Translations under genes and position numbers: made by a program
Shown here: positions 54,955 through 64,000 of the stretch, piece by piece
How positions within the stretch are numbered: the stretch's first letter is position 1
Layout: the number at the start of each line of letters is the position of its first letter
Notes under the pieces: model-generated
The model's database searches: none
What the model saw: only the letters and a program-made list of their open reading frames with translations
Told to the model about the DNA's origin: nothing
Assembly: GCA_011947345.1 (NCBI GenBank)
Contig: JAAVTG010000200.1
Location: 1-64,000 of the forward strand
Source: Phytophthora quininea
Lineage: Eukaryota; Oomycota; Peronosporomycetes; Peronosporales; Peronosporaceae
Reading direction: 5' to 3'
DNA: 64,000 nucleotides

Positions 54955-55116
54955 CCTCTGGAGATCGACCGGAGCTGGAGACGGAGAATTGCCAAGTGAC
55001 GCCCCTGATAGAGGGCGAACCAGCTCTCGCTCAAAGGCTGCACACTCGCTCTGCTGGCTTCCGAGACGTGTGGCTGAGTGATGGCGTCGCCATCGGTGAT
55101 GGGTAGGGCGGACCAC

Positions 55117-56497
55117 AGATCCTTTAGAAGGCGATCACTTCAACATGGACAGCGTTAGAAAGGGGATATAGTTCAAGGAGAAGTTTGCGATAGTATTGTT
55201 GAAAAAACGGTATTGGATTAGGTTAACGATACGTTTATGCAGGATATATAAGATAATGACTTCAACATTGGCTATTTGACCAGCACGAGCGTATTGCAAT
55301 GAAACGGGCAGATTGATAGATGAGAAAAAGATACGACGCTCAGGTACTGGTCGAATAGCGTAATCGGTTCAACGTGGTGCTTACCACGCGATCAATCGTC
55401 GCCAGGAATCCAGACGACCGTTATGCGGCAGATTTGCGCGCAGCTGAACAGACATCGAGGGCTGAGCATGGCAAGATCGCACGCCAACGTCACCGCGCTT
55501 GGGACCGTGCCAAGGCCTTTCAATGGCAAAAGCTGAAGGCGGCGCAGTGCCAGAAGCTGCCTAGGGTCCGTTACCATCGCCGCCGCCAGTCGTTCAATAA
55601 TGTTCCGACCTAGGAAAGATTTGGTATGGCATAGAGTATGGCTTCGACGAGTTAGAGTGCAACCGAGGCTGTCCTGCTTTAATCCGAGCCGCTTTTTTTT
55701 AATATGCAGTTGGCGCTTGGATGCAGCAAAACGATCACCAGGTCGTTGGAGGGCTGCCTGTAGTTGATTGTCTGTTCAAGATGGTTGATTTGGAGGTGTA
55801 GATGATGCGTTGGGATTCACGTTCGATGCTGTGGATGAGTGGCTCAACAAGAACTGGATGCCCCCCTCCACGCAGAGATTCTCCTTGTTGTTCGGCCAAC
55901 AACAGCATCTAGCCTTGCTCAACGATGGTGAACGTTGTTGTCGGCATTTTCTACGGCGGGGCGAGTTTTCAAAAGCATTTTTGTTTTTAAACTGCACTCT
56001 TGGCAGCTAAAACTAGCTACTGATTGCCGTGTCGTATAATCCAGCCTCAAGTGTTAAACCACTGCTACGAGTACATGACTTCCAAAGACTTGACTGCGGG
56101 ACACCAGCAGCAGTGCTAGAGGAAGTGATCATTCGAGAGTTGGAGCGTTTGCGCACGATCATTGATAATGAAAACTATTGAGACAAGAGGTTTACAACAG
56201 AAGTGGTGGTGTACTGCTTCTCGGACCTATTGTTGGTGGGCATGGGGCGATTGCGGAACGATATAGAAAATATGTTATTATCTCAGAGTGAACAGCTTGG
56301 CCGTGCACAGTGAGGGTGGATATTCACTCAGAAGTCTTCCGTGGCCAAAGTTTACATCACAAAGTACTTCATCAAGCATTTCTGAAGCAACTTGTTAAGC
56401 TACAAAGAGTATCTGCGCAATTTTCTGCGATCGGATCCGCACTACCACCGCTGGTAGCTTTCTCTCGCTGGAAGTTGCGGCAGTTCGTGGAGATCTA
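55117..56497. other. 1.4-kb stretch without a supported gene
   Basis: Contains short open frames (for example 55374-55613, Arg/Gln-rich, and 55810-56010) with no recognisable domain or relation to other parts of the window. May hold decayed transposon sequence; I see no LTR, tRNA or terminal repeat. Confidence 0.4.
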
Positions 56498-58144
56498 GTG
56501 ATGATGAAGTGGCTGCTCAAACGCTCTCCGAGAGGGGAAGTGATTGTTGGTAAGGTAGCCAAAGCAGCAGCTCGGCATGGCCACGTTCACGTGTTGGAGT
56601 TTCTGTGGGCATATGAACACGACAGCGGTGAATTTGGTGAGCCGCAAATTCACACCGGAAAGGCCAAGAAAGTTGTCTGGGGCTTTTATTTGGTAGACGT
56701 TGCTGCTTTAGAAGGTTGTTGTGAGGTCCTTCGGTGGCTGCTTGAGCACTTCGAATATCGATTTGATGAAGACAGTTTGCTCAGAAAGGTTATCAAGAAC
56801 ATCTTGTTGATTCCGAGCATTGAACTGGCTGAACGCTTGCTGCCTGCTGATAAGAGCATTTGGGATTATACTGCTGGCAGTCCAAGCCCCGAGGCGATCG
56901 AGTACATGCTGAATTGCGGCCGCCTCCAGTACGATGACCATCTTGCAACCCCGACTGTCAGCGATCTGGCGAAAGGTGGCAGACTGGACCTCATCCAAGA
57001 AATTGTTGCGCTCCATTCTCCGCTTCCACAGGATCATTGCCACTGGATCGAAGCTTTCCATCAAGCAATGTCGGCCGCGTGTGAGTTTGGAAATCTTGCG
57101 ATACTTCGGTGGCTGTTTGATTTCTCGTTTGAACGCAACGTGTCAGACCTTCTCCAAAGTGCAGCCGAATATGGTCATGTTGAAGTGCTGCAATTTCTAT
57201 ACGATCGCGGGATCACCGGTGGATACGAAGAGGCCATGGCCCACGCAATCGCCAAGAATCACGTGCAAACCATAAAATGGTTGCTCAGTCGTTTTCCTTG
57301 GACAAGCACGAATTTAACGCGGTGTACCCGATAGCTGACGCGGTTGAGCACGGACGCCTCGATGTTCTTCTGTTTTTCCATGAATTGAAGACACTCTCAC
57401 TGCCCCGCGTATCGGGTAGCGATGGGACTCCTTGGTCTCAGTTTCAATTTGTGCCATACTGGGCTGCAGGAGCCGGTCTTTTGGATGTTCTTCAATGGTT
57501 TGACTCGCATTTCGAGTTTCAATGTGAGAATGATGCAATTGCAGCAGCACTCAATGGGCATTTGGACGTGGTGAAGTGGCTGTATGACAACCACCCCGAC
57601 TGGTCCACACCTTATGGATATCCTTTGTGCAATGCTGCACAAATCGGAGCTTTGGACATAATGAAATGGCTGGTCAGTAAAGGTTTAAGGAGTTCTGTTG
57701 TCGAGGCCATGTATCGAGCTGTGCGAGAAGGTCATCTGGCAGTGGTGAAATGGTTGTACGAAAACTGCTCAACTTGTCGAACGCTTCATCCAAAGCGAAA
57801 TGTGATTGGCAAGGCTGTGACGTGCCACCGTCTACAGATTCTGAACTGGTTGAGTGCTCGCTTTCCCGACTATGATCACAAGGATCACCGTTTGGGGTAT
57901 GCTGGTCTTCGTTTGGGGGTATCCTCCACGCCTTATTCCTGTTCGACACGCTCACGATGGAGATAGCTCGTTTGAAATGCTACTGTTTGAACATGTGCAC
58001 TACCCCAAAGCTTTCGGCCAGCTTCTTATGAAGAAGCTCCACGAGGATCTCTGGATGGATATATCTCGTCACGACTTCACTACTTGCCACCCGATCCATC
58101 ACATTGAAAACTGGGTGAAGGAGAATTATCCCCTTGATCCGTAG
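56498..58144 (+). CDS. ankyrin-repeat protein, copy 3 (two frameshifts)
   Basis: Three overlapping frames: 56498-57334, 57277-57966 and 57854-58144. About 12-14 ankyrin-like repeats are recognisable from the pattern A-x-x-G-H-L/V-x-V-V/L-K/R-W/F-L, for example AARHGHVHVLEFLWAYEHDS, SAAEYGHVEVLQFLYDRG, LNGHLDVVKWLYDNHPDW and AVREGHLAVVKWLYENC. The C-terminal part ends IHHIENWVKENYPLDP before TAG at 58142. Breaks near 57290 (T-run) and near 57920 (G5 run) each fit one lost base, so the gene may be intact. No other domain, signal peptide or membrane segment. Closest relative in the window is copy 2 at 51-52.5 kb. Confidence 0.78.
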
Positions 58145-58399
58145 GAATTGATCTCTTCAAGAGACCAAACGAAAATGTAATTCAAAAATTGAAGGAGAAC
58201 GTGCTCACGATACCTTTCCAACAGAACCAGTTCAAAACCATACGTGGAACTCTTGCTGTGGCTCCACAACGAATACTTGAGGGATCATTTGTGAACCCCC
58301 ATACGTACTGTGGGATAGCGTTGAGCATGTTTTCAAGCCGTGGGCGTTGTTGCAGTTTGTCATGCTCGTTTAGAATCGTCTGGAGGGTGTGAACAATCA

Positions 58400-58868
58400 G
58401 TCCTTTCACGATGAGATGGTTCGGTTCGTGACTCCATTCCCCACTCGACTGCGGAGACCGCCAATCGTTGATATCCCAGCGGTCTTGAGGTTATCCGCTC
58501 TGGTTTTGCCAATCCTATTGAGCTTGCGCACACTGCCATTTTCGTCTGCATAGTTCAGCTTAAAATCTTGACGCTTACAGGACCGGTAAGGTGGATAAAC
58601 ATTCACGGGCGACACCGCCAAAGACTTCGTATCGCTTCGCCACCAGGTCTGCAATCATAGACATAGAATTGCTTTCGGGTTGCTGGAAGCTGGCTAGGTA
58701 AGTGGGGTTAATTTGCTCAATGTCGACCAGGTTGGTGATGTAAATCCGATCAGCGGGAACTGGCAGCGCCTCTTCGAAATACGCTCTAATCCAGCGCAAA
58801 CTTGTTGTCAAGTGCAGGTGAAGATTTTCGTGATGTTCTGCAGTGTCTTTCGAGATATTCAACCACAA
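58400..58868 (-). pseudogene. CRN NTPase-domain fragment next to TOR
   Basis: Minus-strand frames with LRWIRAYFEEALPVPADRI, MSMIADLVAKRYEVFGGVAR and, after a shift, FKLNYADENGSVRKLNRIGK and RADNLKTAGISTIGGL. The F-G-G-V-x-R box is typical of the NTPase region shared by CRN and RHS-type proteins. The last part looks like a helix-hairpin-helix, comparable to the end of CRN gene 2. No header is present and the reading frame is broken. It ends ~70 bp from the TOR stop codon. Confidence 0.5.
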
Positions 58869-58940
58869 CTCAATATTTTTACGCCGATGTCGACGTGCTC
58901 CCCAGTGTCTTTAACTATATTTTCCATTTGCTCGTTATTC

Positions 58941-61900
58941 TCACCAAAAGGGACACCATCCAATGTAGCACTGACACAAATTCTCATGCGAGGTGGCCTG
59001 TGAGATGAGTCGCTGCACTTGCGCACTCACATCCAATGGCTCGCCATCACCTTCAAAGTCTCGGCCTGACAGCTTCGCCTGTACTCGGCGAATCACAGCC
59101 ACAGCCTTTTCATTCAATGCAACCCGCGGAGCCCCCGTGCCTTCGGGTCCTAAAGCATTCAACAGTTCACGTTCACGAACGCTGCGATTGGCGTGCAGCT
59201 CATTTGCAATTGAAGGCGGCGCTCCTTCCGAAGATGGCGGTATTTGTGCTGCTGCTGTAACCGACACAAACGACGTGGATGCAGCCGGAGCCATTCGCGG
59301 TGGTGGCCCTACCGGTGTAGTTGGTACCACAGCGGGTGCTGGTCTAGTGCTCATCGTCTGCTCTTCAGCTCTCTCATTCGTCTGTTGTTGTTGCCGACGC
59401 AATTGCTCTTGCTCGGCGGCTCGAGATTGCGCTTGAATTTGAGCCTGCGTGACGGAGAAGCTTCGACTTAAACTAGAATGACCTACGCTGGATAAGCTAG
59501 CAGCCAGCGACGAAATCTCGGCGTGTAGATTCGTCTTGGTGTAATCGATCTTCTCCACGACGGTCGACTCCTCTTCTTCCTCAATTGTGTCGCTTCTGCC
59601 TCGACCTGGTGTCGGTGCACGAGGCGGCCTCCGCAAAGGCAATGGAATCGATTTGCTGAGACTCATAGGTCTCGACGATAGCGACGATGGCAGCGGAGGA
59701 GGTTCTTCCGCATCCTTTGCTTGTGCTCGAGGCGGTAGCTGACGTGGCGCAGCTAAACTAGCGCTAACTTGTCGAGGCACAGGAGGTTTCGGCGGTGGAC
59801 GTTGAACCTGAGGAACTGCCTCTGTCGCAGTATCAGTTGCTTGTTGCTTGGTAGCAGCGGCATCACCTTCGCTTTCTTCTTCCTCGGTCGTTTCGTTAGC
59901 ATTTTGTTTCTCGTCTCCATCGTTTTCTTTACTCTCCGAGTTTTGGCTAGCTACTGGCGTCGCTGCGGGCTCTTGCTTGTCGTCAAGCAATGTTGCGGTA
60001 GCAGTTGCTGGTTCAGGGATCGAAATGCTTTCGCTACGTCGATGAGGGACCTCTTCTGAGTCCGACACCGATGAGTACTGTTGGGTGTCATTACTGCTAT
60101 AGCTACTCATGCTCATGTCGCTGGACATCATCGACGATACGATCGAAGATGACGCACCACTGGCAGCAGTAGACACGACAGAACTACTAGCATGACTAGC
60201 AGGTGGTACATTGGTGGGGGTAAGCAGACGCCAGTTGATCAATGGATCGTGAACGAACGCTTCTAGCATGGCCATGAGACTGTGGCGGTTCTCTCTTAAC
60301 ACTGCCATGACGCTTTCGCACGAGAATCGGAAGTTGCCTTCGATCCCACTCACTTCCATGGCGTTGGTGAGCATTCGAGTCAACCGGAAGGGGATTTTCT
60401 CGGGGTATTTCTCACGATCCATTGCGACTTCAAAGCAATCGCCAAAGTCGATGTGGACGATAGTTCCAGTGAAGCGATGCAGCATGAGATTGCTCGGGTG
60501 GCGATCCCCGAGACCTAAAATGTAGCCCACCATCGACATCACAGCTAAGGAGCGCGTGTAATTCGTGCGTCGATCCAACCAAACCTCGGAGTTTTCAGAC
60601 TTGAGCCACAAGACCTTGTACAAGTCTTGTCCGGCCGTATTCTCCAGTGCGTACTGAAACACTTCCACCTTCTCTAGCAACGTCAACGCATCATAATCAG
60701 GAGCCATCTGCAGCATGAGACGATGCTCAATATTCAACAAGATCTTTCGAGCCTCGCGGTAGTCTCGAATGAGCTGGTGAAGTGTGTCGCAGTACGGCAC
60801 CCAGCCTACAATGCCGGCATTATCGGACAGAGGAATCACAGGGTACCGATGGATCTTTAGATCCTTTTTGGACGTATTGCGGTCGTTGATCAGCAAGGCA
60901 TTGACGAGGCCAAAGAGTTGCGTCACACGTTCGTCTTGCCGCAAATCTTCGTGGCCCTTTAGCAGGAACATGTACTCCAGTCCGTTCGATCCCACAATGG
61001 TAATACGACGAGGTCGCTGTTTACTCGTGATCACAGCTACTGTCGGCAAGAAGCTACCGATCTTCACAATGGCATGGCCAGCGCGATACGTTCCTGGCAC
61101 AGCAAGCTGCAGATTTCGAGCTGACAGCAAGTTGGGCGACACTACCTGCAACTCCAGCGTCGTGATCTGAGGCAATTGCTTGTTAATCCGCCTAAAGACA
61201 TGATAGTAAAGATCCCATGCACGATTTAAGTCGGACTCATTCCGGCGGTTGCTAAGGAAGCGTTGCAGCCACTCGTTCGCTTCGCGCAAGTCTCGACCGA
61301 AAGCACCGTGGAAGCTGACTTCACGCAGAGTCTCTGGCCCACGCTCCATCATTGTATGTAGCGGTCGAAGGACTTCGGCCATTCCATCAACATTGTGCTC
61401 GCCAAAGTACAACCGCGAGGCTTCTTCCAGCCCTTCATGCCACATTTCGTGCCAAAGAATCGCAACACGGATAAGCTCGCGACTTACCAGTAAGGCCTCA
61501 TCCACCAGCTCCTCATAGTTTGTGCGCATCGTACTCATAATGGCGTCAGCTGCTTGTTGGCGCTCGCTCACCGACGACTTTAGTGCCACAGACAAGGGGT
61601 AAATAAGAGCATGAGGATGTTGCTTCCCAATCGCCACAAGCAAACGATGGAGTTGCTTTTGGATGCGTGGGTACGGCGTATGAATGCGCGCAATGAGCTG
61701 CGGGATCACAATGAGCCACGTCTCGATACTCACGGAGCGGAAGCCCTTCTCCAACGCAGCGTGCACATCGCTGCGATGGCCGTGAGCGAACCATAGCGTG
61801 AGGACACGTAGAATATCTTGCTGCACGTTGGCTGCCCATCGACTACGACCCAATGCAATGGACCTAAAGAATCCTTCAATTGCCGGTGCAATATACGGAG

Positions 61901-64000
61901 CCACCGATGAGGAGGCCGCTACCGCTGACGCCGTCGTATTAGCAGAAATGTGTTGACTGTGCGTAGAGTGCTCCACCACTTGGAAATTCATGAGCGCCCA
62001 TGCATGCCAAGCCTTGTAACTGCGCGGTTCCAGCTCTGTACAGAGCCGTAACGAAGACAAAACCATCTCTACGGGTACATGTTCTATCTGCTGGTCGTGA
62101 ACTGCCAGCTGCCACTCCGCCATTTTCAAGTGGCATTTGACAAGAAGCTCCTCTTCCTCACTTCTCATCGGCATCATCGCAGGAGCAGGAGAAGGCATGC
62201 CGCCCGCACCGCCTTGAGGCTGCGTGCGGTGCCGTGCCACAGAAGCAATGCGTACGATTAGCTTGTGCAAATCCGAAAGCGCTTCGTTCTTTTGTCCTGA
62301 TGCCCACAGATGCTTTAGATACGCAAATGCGACGCGACTGCGGTGCTTCTCGCCAAAGCCAAAGGATGCGGAGCTCGAATTCGGAGCGACATTGAGCATT
62401 TCCGAGATGCCACCGCCGCTAGGGCTCGCTCCACCGTGTACAGATAATGCGCTAGTGAATACTTTTAGAGATAAAGGGAGATTACCTGACTGACGACACA
62501 GGCTTGCGAATTGCAGATACGTATCGATATCTTCCTGCGGCGATAGAATCAATGCACGGATGCCAATCAGTTGCTGCCATACCTCCACAACACGCTTACA
62601 CCCTGCAAGTCGATCACGCCACATTCGCATCAAGTGGCGTTTGAAGCGAGCAGCTTCTTCACCTTTCGAGATCTGTGCTCGTAGCTTCTTATACGTCACA
62701 ACTTCCTCCAATTCACTAAGCTGTTGCAAAGTCACCATGCTGCGATACGCGCGGCTGTAGGATTCACCGACCAGCGCGCCCAGTTTGGTGTCCAGCGTTT
62801 TTCTCGTCGCATCGATCAACGTCACTGCTTGTTCGAATTCTCCTTTGTGCACAGCTAGAACGGATTGATAGAGCGACAGTTCCGTGACATCTTGGTCGAC
62901 ACCGAAAATGCCATGGCTGTGGCCATATCCGTGGTTACTGCTGCTTGCTGCTCTAGAAACCACACCACTACTAATATTATCAGAATTCTGAGCTGAGCAC
63001 TCCGAGACATACCGGGTCATATCATCCCACTTTGACAAACACCAGCTTGCACGTGCACCAAGCATAGCCACTCGCTTTAGAGCAGTAGCTTCATCTCCAT
63101 GGTCGTCAACAAGTTGGTAAGTAGATGACGAGGATGCAGGGCCTCCCGCAGAGGTCAAAGAGGAAGATGATCCATGGCTACTGCTACCTCGTCGCAACGT
63201 TCCTCGACCATTACCAGACCCGCTAGAAGGCTGTCGACCAGCAGAATGTGGGCGGCTCCGAGAACTAGGTGGTACATTCCTACTTGGACGTTCTGGTGAG
63301 TGGATAACGCTCCATACCTGAGCTGCCAGACTGCTAAGCTCTTCCCACATTCCAAGTGCTTCCAGGCATCGCATCTTCCCAATACAAATATCGATATCTA
63401 GTTTTTGGCTTTCTCCGCCATGCTGTTGTGCATACTGAAGACGACGATCATACAACGCTAGAGCCGCTCGCCAATCTTGCAGCTTCTCGAACCACGTCTC
63501 CTTGACCTGAATGACGCCACTATGGTGCACTTGCGCATACTTGAGGATCCCGACGGCAGCTTCAGGTTGACCTAACTGGTTGTTAATCGAGATGAGTGCC
63601 TCGATACATGTACTGGGAGACGTATGAAATTCTAGTTCCTTGTAATGCAGCGCTTTAGCGTACGCGTGACATTTCTGAGCCAATTCGCCAAGCTCGCGAA
63701 TGTCAATCGGCAGTGCCTCCACGTCATGTTCCATAAACTCCGCAAGGTTCAACAGTGTCTGCAAAATCTCGGCCGGGATAGTATCGCTTTGGAACGCTGT
63801 CTCTAGCGCACGAACGAGATAGTCTTGATACTGCTCATACAATTCGTTCCAACAAGAAACGAACGCGGGGTTAAAGAGCGCACGAGCTAACGGATTGTAC
63901 GCTTGAGCTAAAGCGCAGCACGACCGTAGAGCAGCACTGGGCGACTCACGAAGCAACTCAATCGAAAATCGCCGCATCCACTCCATCCAGTCTTCTTTTG
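58941..64000 (-). CDS. TOR: target of rapamycin (TOR) kinase, C-terminal 1,681+ residues, 5' end outside window
   Basis: Phosphatidylinositol-kinase-related Ser/Thr kinase at the core of TORC1/TORC2 growth control. The ORF is open from the window edge to TGA 58941-58943. The FAT domain (residues 1-~790 here) has a Ser/Arg-rich insert near 230-300. FRB domain near 830-930 (RVAILWHEMWHEGLEEASRL, RDLREANEWLQRFL). Kinase domain near 980-1255: LKGHEDLRQDERV, catalytic loop GLGDRHPSNL and HIDFGDCFE. Then comes a ~395-residue low-complexity linker (Ser, acidic, Pro-rich, polyQ RRQQQQTNER) and the FATC end LISQATSHENLCQCYIGWC + PFW. The FRB Trp equivalent (DLREANEW) is conserved, so rapamycin-FKBP12 binding is plausible. 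No frameshift in over 5 kb. Confidence 0.95.
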   Translation of the reverse strand, partial: KEDWMEWMRRFSIELLRESPSAALRSCCALAQAYNPLARALFNPAFVSCWNELYEQYQDYLVRALETAFQSDTIPAEILQTLLNLAEFMEHDVEALPIDIRELGELAQKCHAYAKALHYKELEFHTSPSTCIEALISINNQLGQPEAAVGILKYAQVHHSGVIQVKETWFEKLQDWRAALALYDRRLQYAQQHGGESQKLDIDICIGKMRCLEALGMWEELSSLAAQVWSVIHSPERPSRNVPPSSRSRPHSAGRQPSSGSGNGRGTLRRGSSSHGSSSSLTSAGGPASSSSTYQLVDDHGDEATALKRVAMLGARASWCLSKWDDMTRYVSECSAQNSDNISSGVVSRAASSSNHGYGHSHGIFGVDQDVTELSLYQSVLAVHKGEFEQAVTLIDATRKTLDTKLGALVGESYSRAYRSMVTLQQLSELEEVVTYKKLRAQISKGEEAARFKRHLMRMWRDRLAGCKRVVEVWQQLIGIRALILSPQEDIDTYLQFASLCRQSGNLPLSLKVFTSALSVHGGASPSGGGISEMLNVAPNSSSASFGFGEKHRSRVAFAYLKHLWASGQKNEALSDLHKLIVRIASVARHRTQPQGGAGGMPSPAPAMMPMRSEEEELLVKCHLKMAEWQLAVHDQQIEHVPVEMVLSSLRLCTELEPRSYKAWHAWALMNFQVVEHSTHSQHISANTTASAVAASSSVAPYIAPAIEGFFRSIALGRSRWAANVQQDILRVLTLWFAHGHRSDVHAALEKGFRSVSIETWLIVIPQLIARIHTPYPRIQKQLHRLLVAIGKQHPHALIYPLSVALKSSVSERQQAADAIMSTMRTNYEELVDEALLVSRELIRVAILWHEMWHEGLEEASRLYFGEHNVDGMAEVLRPLHTMMERGPETLREVSFHGAFGRDLREANEWLQRFLSNRRNESDLNRAWDLYYHVFRRINKQLPQITTLELQVVSPNLLSARNLQLAVPGTYRAGHAIVKIGSFLPTVAVITSKQRPRRITIVGSNGLEYMFLLKGHEDLRQDERVTQLFGLVNALLINDRNTSKKDLKIHRYPVIPLSDNAGIVGWVPYCDTLHQLIRDYREARKILLNIEHRLMLQMAPDYDALTLLEKVEVFQYALENTAGQDLYKVLWLKSENSEVWLDRRTNYTRSLAVMSMVGYILGLGDRHPSNLMLHRFTGTIVHIDFGDCFEVAMDREKYPEKIPFRLTRMLTNAMEVSGIEGNFRFSCESVMAVLRENRHSLMAMLEAFVHDPLINWRLLTPTNVPPASHASSSVVSTAASGASSSIVSSMMSSDMSMSSYSSNDTQQYSSVSDSEEVPHRRSESISIPEPATATATLLDDKQEPAATPVASQNSESKENDGDEKQNANETTEEEESEGDAAATKQQATDTATEAVPQVQRPPPKPPVPRQVSASLAAPRQLPPRAQAKDAEEPPPLPSSLSSRPMSLSKSIPLPLRRPPRAPTPGRGRSDTIEEEEESTVVEKIDYTKTNLHAEISSLAASLSSVGHSSLSRSFSVTQAQIQAQSRAAEQEQLRRQQQQTNERAEEQTMSTRPAPAVVPTTPVGPPPRMAPAASTSFVSVTAAAQIPPSSEGAPPSIANELHANRSVRERELLNALGPEGTGAPRVALNEKAVAVIRRVQAKLSGRDFEGDGEPLDVSAQVQRLISQATSHENLCQCYIGWCPFW

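Noticed and set aside
1..64000. CRISPR arrays, tRNA or rRNA genes
   Set aside because: No regularly spaced repeats with unique spacers, no cloverleaf or rRNA-like sequence noticed; not expected in this type of nuclear region.

Overview
The window looks like nuclear DNA of an oomycete, most likely Phytophthora. Support comes from Crinkler (CRN) effector sequences with LxLFLAK-like header domains, an expanded family of START-like plus FYVE-finger proteins, very short GT-AG introns (56, 65 and 68 nt), Ty3/gypsy and DIRS retroelements, a Fanzor (eukaryotic TnpB) remnant and oomycete-type ankyrin repeats. I cannot name the species.

Layout. 0-1.2 kb: 3' part of a GNAT-PhzF fusion gene. 1.6-18.9 kb: a duplicated, rearranged gene block with two inverted leukotriene-A4-hydrolase-like M1 peptidase genes plus a scrambled third remnant, four FYVE/START genes plus a fragment, two degraded CRN pieces, one ion-channel gene and a three-member family of unknown function, two members of which form a 707-bp inverted repeat. 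19.1-39.8 kb: apparently one CRN gene broken into four pieces. A 5.76-kb Ty3/gypsy element (19277-25035, TSD CGACC) sits in its header, a Fanzor pseudogene lies in its middle, and an 11.2-kb Ty3/gypsy element (28213-39442, TSD ATTGG) sits near its end. The second element itself carries a nested DIRS-type retrotransposon (about 32.3-37.7 kb). 40.4-46.0 kb: a second DIRS element. 46.2-48.5 kb: a second CRN gene with header, P-loop NTPase, REase-like nuclease and helix-hairpin-helix segment. 48.7-51.0 kb: an ASNSD1-like asparagine-synthetase-domain gene. 51.1-58.9 kb: two ankyrin-repeat genes, a Harbinger transposase remnant, a lone FYVE gene and a CRN fragment. 58.9-64 kb: the 3' two-thirds of the TOR kinase gene, running off the window.

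The contrast is between housekeeping genes at the right end (TOR, ASNSD1) and a transposon- and effector-rich remainder, as expected for gene-sparse Phytophthora compartments. Many coding regions are broken by single-base frameshifts. Nearly all those I examined are explained by loss of one base in a homopolymer run, so a good part of the apparent pseudogenisation may be sequencing error. By contrast, the TOR ORF is open for over 5 kb and the channel ORF for 1.8 kb.
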